Of a DNA stretch of 15,925 nucleotides, positions 13,272 through 15,925 are shown piece by piece. A program made the position numbers and the translations under genes. The DNA is taken from contig JAGVYJ010000046.1 of NCBI GenBank assembly GCA_018303315.1, positions 1 to 15,925 of the forward strand, given 5' to 3'. The stretch's first letter is position 1. The number at the start of each line of letters is the position of its first letter. The notes under the pieces were generated by a model. The model had not been told where the DNA came from. It did no database searches and worked only from the letters and a program-made list of their open reading frames with translations. Source of the stretch: Candidatus Woesearchaeota archaeon (GTDB taxonomy: Archaea; Nanobdellota; Nanobdellia; Woesearchaeales; JAGVYJ01).

Positions 13272-14293
13272 TTTATCCAGGACCCCAGGCCCTTCTGCGC
13301 ATCAGCACCTTTTTCATCAAGGGATTGCAGCGTTTTTTCAACCCGGCTTTCTGAGAAATCGTGCTCTTCGACAAGAAGCTTCATGACTTTATCCCTGTCA
13401 ACCTTCTTCCATTCCAGTTCATAGTCTGTAACTACAGGGATATCCCTGAATGTGTCAAAAACTTCCTTCCACGTATGTTCAAAGGCCCAGTTCGCTTCCC
13501 GGAAAAGGGCATCGAAATCTTTGTGCTTTCGCACAAGGGCCAGGGCTTTTTTCGGGCCTATTCCCTTTATGCCGCCTGGGTTGTAGTCTGTGCCTATAAG
13601 CATTGCCAGGGCAATAAGCTGCTCCTGGTTCAGGCTGAGTTCGTGCAGGACATTGCTCAAAATTACCAGTTCAGGCTTGACCACTGAAAACGCAAGGGCG
13701 TTTGTGGATTTTCTTCTTTCTGAGACTGAAAGGTTCCTTACAAGCCTGGGAGCGCCGAATAGCAAAGCATCGGCATCCTGGGTTGCAACTGCAAAGGCCC
13801 TGTTGTCTTTGGCTATGGCTGCTGCCTGGGCTTCCCCTTCGGAAGGAGCCTGCACCCACGGAAGGCCAAGCCCCTCTATGAGCTTCTGCGCCTCAGCCAG
13901 CATACCTGCAGTCAGCCTTGATGTCCTGGCAGCAAACTTCCTCATTGCCTGCTCATCCTCCTCTTTTTGCGCAGCCTCGTATTTTTTCCCTGCTTCCAGC
14001 TTCATGCTGGATCTTTTCTCAATGACCCTTGCCTTGAGGGCAGGCGGCTTGCCGTCGAAGACAAAGCACGGCTTAAGCCCTTTTTCCATCAGGTTCGTTG
14101 TCCTGGAGAACAGCCCGACCAGATGGCTTGTGACATTCCCTTTGCTGTCCATGAGCAGGGTTCCGTCCGGCTGCCTTATTGAGCTTATGAACTGATATAG
14201 CACAAGGTGACCGTCGAAAACAACAACTTTGCCGGCAAGCTTGTCATAATTGATTTCCTCTCTTGGCAGGAGTTCTGTGAGCTTCACGCCCAT
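13268..14293 (-). CDS. fen: Flap endonuclease FEN-1
   Basis: Structure-specific nuclease that removes 5' flaps in Okazaki fragment maturation and long-patch base excision repair. From the ATG at 14293 (MGVKLTELL, the family N-terminus) it has 341 residues. All metal-site carboxylates are visible: D27, D80 (FVFDGKPP), E152 and E154 (APSEGEAQ), D173 and D175 (TQDADAL) and D236 (IGTDYNPGG). The helix-hairpin-helix GIKGIGPKKAL follows. The C-terminal PCNA-interacting box is QKGLGSWI (333-340). The start is preferred over an in-frame ATG 24 bases upstream because Gly2 becomes the conserved second residue, and GTGTGAT lies just before it, overlapping the upstream gene's stop. Four bases separate it from that gene, and its own stop overlaps the next start (ATGA). 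Confidence 0.97.
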   Translation of the reverse strand: MGVKLTELLPREEINYDKLAGKVVVFDGHLVLYQFISSIRQPDGTLLMDSKGNVTSHLVGLFSRTTNLMEKGLKPCFVFDGKPPALKARVIEKRSSMKLEAGKKYEAAQKEEDEQAMRKFAARTSRLTAGMLAEAQKLIEGLGLPWVQAPSEGEAQAAAIAKDNRAFAVATQDADALLFGAPRLVRNLSVSERRKSTNALAFSVVKPELVILSNVLHELSLNQEQLIALAMLIGTDYNPGGIKGIGPKKALALVRKHKDFDALFREANWAFEHTWKEVFDTFRDIPVVTDYELEWKKVDRDKVMKLLVEEHDFSESRVEKTLQSLDEKGADAQKGLGSWIK

Positions 14294-14297
14294 GGTA

Positions 14298-15164
14298 TCA
14301 CACGTCTTCCTTGACAATTACGTTGTCAAGGCCTTTTTCAATGAGTGCCCGGGCTTTCTTGCTGAGCTTGCCTGCGCCAAGAAAGAGCAGCGGCAGCCTG
14401 CTTTTCTGGCCCTCGAGAACTGCAGTGCTGATGTCGCCGTCGCTTATCGTCTTTTTGTTCCTGGCCTTGCAGTAGTATTTTGTCCTGCCTATTGCTCCAG
14501 GCACGCTTATTGTGAGATTGATTTCCTTGTTTTTTGAAACAACAGCCTCGTCAAGGATTTCAATCCTGTTTGATTCCAGGTATTTTTTTATCCTGAGCAT
14601 GAACGTATCCGGCTTTCCGGGCTTTGGCTTGGCCTGCTTCTGCTCCCCAAGTGTCTTCTGCACTGCCCTGACAGGCTTTGCCGTCTCTGGCTTAATCTCG
14701 GGCTTTATTGCCTCAGCCCTCACAGGGAGGTGTTTTCTGGTAATTGCTGATTTTACTTCCTCTTCTGTGGCTATGCTCCATTTCCAGAAAAGCTCCTTTC
14801 CTTTGCCGAAATCCACCTCTATAGGGACTGCGAAGTCCTTGAGTATGCGCAGCGAAACCCTGCGCAATGGCTCCATGACCGAGTCCTTCAGCACTGTTTC
14901 CTTCTTAAGCGCCTCGACTGTGTCCTGGTCTTTCGGGTTGAGCGTGCCAACATATCTTTCCAGCTGGGCATGCTGCTCAGGCAGGTAGTACAAAGGGCTG
15001 CCGCCTATCTTCAGCGAAGATATCCTCAGTTTTTTTGAATCGGCGAGCTCAGAAAGCATGGCACTGCTTATCAGCTGGTCCTTCCCGATTTTCACTGATA
15101 TCTGGCTTGGCAGCACAGGGCCGTCTTTCCTTATGATTTCAATAATGGTCTCACGGTAATCCAT
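14298..15164 (-). CDS. Hypothetical protein: N-terminal winged helix plus nuclease-like C-terminal domain, 288 aa
   Basis: I do not recognise a named gene. Residues 1-65 look like a winged helix-turn-helix: two helices, a LISSAMLSELADSKKL recognition-type helix pair, then a wing ending GSPLYYLP. A middle region (66-145) includes LFWKWSIATEEEV. Residues 150-187 are a Lys/Pro/Glu/Ala-rich flexible linker. The C-terminal domain (188-288) has the pattern INLTISVPG, then YYCKARNKKTISDGD, then LPLLFLGAGKLSKKA, which resembles the Mrr/PD-(D/E)XK nuclease fold in layout. The usual catalytic acid and E-x-K are not clearly present, so it may be an inactive DNA-binding version. It is first in a tight cluster with FEN-1 and the Trm5-barrel protein, with a leaderless-type promoter, suggesting a DNA repair or replication link. 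Confidence 0.7.
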   Translation of the reverse strand: MDYRETIIEIIRKDGPVLPSQISVKIGKDQLISSAMLSELADSKKLRISSLKIGGSPLYYLPEQHAQLERYVGTLNPKDQDTVEALKKETVLKDSVMEPLRRVSLRILKDFAVPIEVDFGKGKELFWKWSIATEEEVKSAITRKHLPVRAEAIKPEIKPETAKPVRAVQKTLGEQKQAKPKPGKPDTFMLRIKKYLESNRIEILDEAVVSKNKEINLTISVPGAIGRTKYYCKARNKKTISDGDISTAVLEGQKSRLPLLFLGAGKLSKKARALIEKGLDNVIVKEDV

Positions 15165-15187
15165 GATTTCCAGAGACCCGCGCCAGC

Positions 15188-15193
15188 TTTAAA
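15188..15193 (-). promoter_or_regulatory. Promoter of the winged-helix / FEN-1 / Trm5-barrel operon
   Basis: On the minus strand the context is AAAAATATTTAAAGC, with the TTTAAA core centred 26 bases before the ATG at 15164. This is the same spacing as several other leaderless genes here. No comparable element stands before FEN-1 or the fused gene, so the three are likely one transcript. Confidence 0.6.
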
Positions 15194-15202
15194 TATTTTT
15201 GC

Positions 15203-15733
15203 TCAGGGCTTCAGCCATTTAACTTCATAATAAGTAACGTCGGTTTCCTCATCCACAATCCCAAGCAAAAGCCGTTTCTTGGTTGAATGCGCAACCCTGT
15301 TCTTTGCTGAGAAATCATACCATGTCATCGTATCGCCCTCGTGCACGGCATACACTATCCACTTTGCATGGTCCTCCCCCGGCTTCACCCCCCTGCCGTA
15401 AACCCTGAAATCAGCGCCGAATTTCAGCGCTGTCTTGACTATGAAGCCCCGGTCCCTCAAATCCCGGTAGACGCAGTACCGTATCCATATGTTTTTCTCA
15501 ACCTTTCTTGCCATTTTCAGGAACTTGTCAAAATCAACAGGCTTTCCCCTGCCGTCAACTATATCAATTGAGCCCCTGTCAAAGAGGTACAAAGCTTCCA
15601 CCAGGCTGAGCTGCACCCTGCCGTTCTTCAGCTTCTCACCGAAGCAGGACTTATCAAACAGGACATGCGCAGCCTCTGAATTTTCGGTAAGAATCCTTTC
15701 ATGTGCAAATTCCGCTGTTACTTTGTCTTTCAT
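15203..15733 (-). CDS. endA: tRNA-splicing endonuclease, homotetrameric type
   Basis: Cuts the bulge-helix-bulge motif at intron-exon junctions in archaeal pre-tRNAs and pre-rRNAs. The 176-residue length fits the alpha4 class with one catalytic domain per chain. The catalytic triad is visible: Tyr112 in FRVYGRG, His122 in GEDHAKWIV and Lys152 in RVAHSTKKRLLL. An acidic-basic N-terminal domain (LSLVEALYL near 42-50) precedes the catalytic domain, and the end (YYEVKWLKP) is the usual interface strand. The ATG at 15733 has a TATA core centred 27 bases upstream. It lies 48 bases after the stop of the polymerase D small subunit gene on the same strand. Confidence 0.95.
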   Translation of the reverse strand: MKDKVTAEFAHERILTENSEAAHVLFDKSCFGEKLKNGRVQLSLVEALYLFDRGSIDIVDGRGKPVDFDKFLKMARKVEKNIWIRYCVYRDLRDRGFIVKTALKFGADFRVYGRGVKPGEDHAKWIVYAVHEGDTMTWYDFSAKNRVAHSTKKRLLLGIVDEETDVTYYEVKWLKP

Positions 15734-15757
15734 AAGTTTTCAAGAATCAAAACCCAG

Positions 15758-15763
15758 TTTAAA
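15758..15763 (-). promoter_or_regulatory. endA promoter, TATA core
   Basis: TTTAAA (context CCTTTTAAACTG on the minus strand) is centred 27 bases before the endA ATG, predicting a leaderless transcript independent of the upstream gene. Confidence 0.55.
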
Positions 15764-15781
15764 AGGTTTATGAATATTGCA

Positions 15782-15925
15782 TTACTGCCCGAACTTCAGT
15801 ATGTGCACCTGCCTTGTCTGAAGGTTCACAATCGGCACTCTTCCCGGTTCCGGATGATGGCCAACTTTCTCCTGGTATGGGGTTTTTGCCTGCCAGCAGC
15901 TGCCCATTATCATGGTCGCATTCCT
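15782..15925 (-). CDS. C-terminus of DNA polymerase D small subunit (DP1), partial
   Basis: On the minus strand a frame is open from the window edge to TAA at 15784-15782, giving the last 47 residues of a protein. The segment SCWQAKTPYQEKVGHHPEPG followed by RVPIVNL matches my memory of the DP1 C-terminus, where a (G/A)(T/C)WQ...T.(F/Y)QK block is followed by a P.PG.VP.V.L strand. DP1 is the Mre11-like 3'-5' exonuclease subunit of the archaeal replicative polymerase D. The phosphodiesterase motifs would lie outside the window, so the call rests on this short stretch. A replication gene here fits with the FEN-1 cluster just downstream. Confidence 0.65.
   Translation of the reverse strand, partial: RNATMIMGSCWQAKTPYQEKVGHHPEPGRVPIVNLQTRQVHILKFGQ

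Noticed and set aside
14294..14317. An eight-residue FEN-1 N-terminal extension
   Set aside because: The family begins MGV, the ATG at 14293 gives that exactly, and a GTGAT site precedes it.
1..15925. CRISPR arrays, insertion sequences, tRNA or rRNA genes
   Set aside because: I saw no regularly spaced repeats, no transposase, no terminal inverted repeats and no cloverleaf or rRNA segments on either strand.

Overview
This window looks like a chromosomal segment of an archaeon. It carries replication factor C small subunit, FEN-1 flap endonuclease, the C-terminus of what looks like the DNA polymerase D small subunit, a homotetramer-type tRNA-splicing endonuclease, an archaeal/eukaryotic-type tyrosyl-tRNA synthetase, the proteasome-activating nucleotidase PAN, a Trm5-type tRNA methyltransferase and a PRC-barrel protein. 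Genes are tightly packed. Many start codons sit about 26 bases downstream of a TATA box (leaderless transcription), while others have a GGTGA ribosome binding site. Compact genes and tandem Cys-rich surface lipoproteins would suit a DPANN-type lineage, but the sequence alone does not settle the phylum.

Layout. At the left edge (1-1497, plus strand) are the end of one secreted protein and a complete lipoprotein paralogue. Positions 1500-3508 hold three minus-strand genes: rfcS, a PRC-barrel protein and a MarC-family membrane protein. tyrS (3577-4653, plus) diverges from marC. Two unrecognised minus-strand genes follow: a 92-residue membrane protein and a 198-residue protein. Positions 5782-10698 form a plus-strand proteolysis block: an M24 (Xaa-Pro type) peptidase whose 3' end appears frameshifted, then tldD, tldE and PAN. 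The last three are tightly joined, with 1 base between tldD and tldE and an ATGA overlap between tldE and PAN.

From 10684 to the right edge everything is on the minus strand. In transcription order it runs: polymerase D small subunit (partial), endA, a winged-helix protein with a nuclease-like C-terminus, FEN-1, a 611-residue fused protein and a HAD hydrolase. FEN-1 and the fused protein share an ATGA overlap.

The standout is the 611-residue protein at 11436-13271. Its two ends together make a normal-length Trm5-type tRNA methyltransferase of about 336 residues. Nested between two strands of that Rossmann fold is a domain of about 275 residues that reads as a complete xylose-isomerase-like TIM barrel. 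Eight of the nine zinc ligands of endonuclease IV can be matched by eye, including an identical His-x12-Asp spacing. Its translational coupling to FEN-1, the flap nuclease that acts after AP-site incision in long-patch repair, makes a DNA- or RNA-processing role worth testing.

Within the window, protein turnover (M24 peptidase, TldD/TldE, PAN) and replication/repair/tRNA processing (RFC, PolD, FEN-1, EndA, Trm5-barrel) form two functional blocks.
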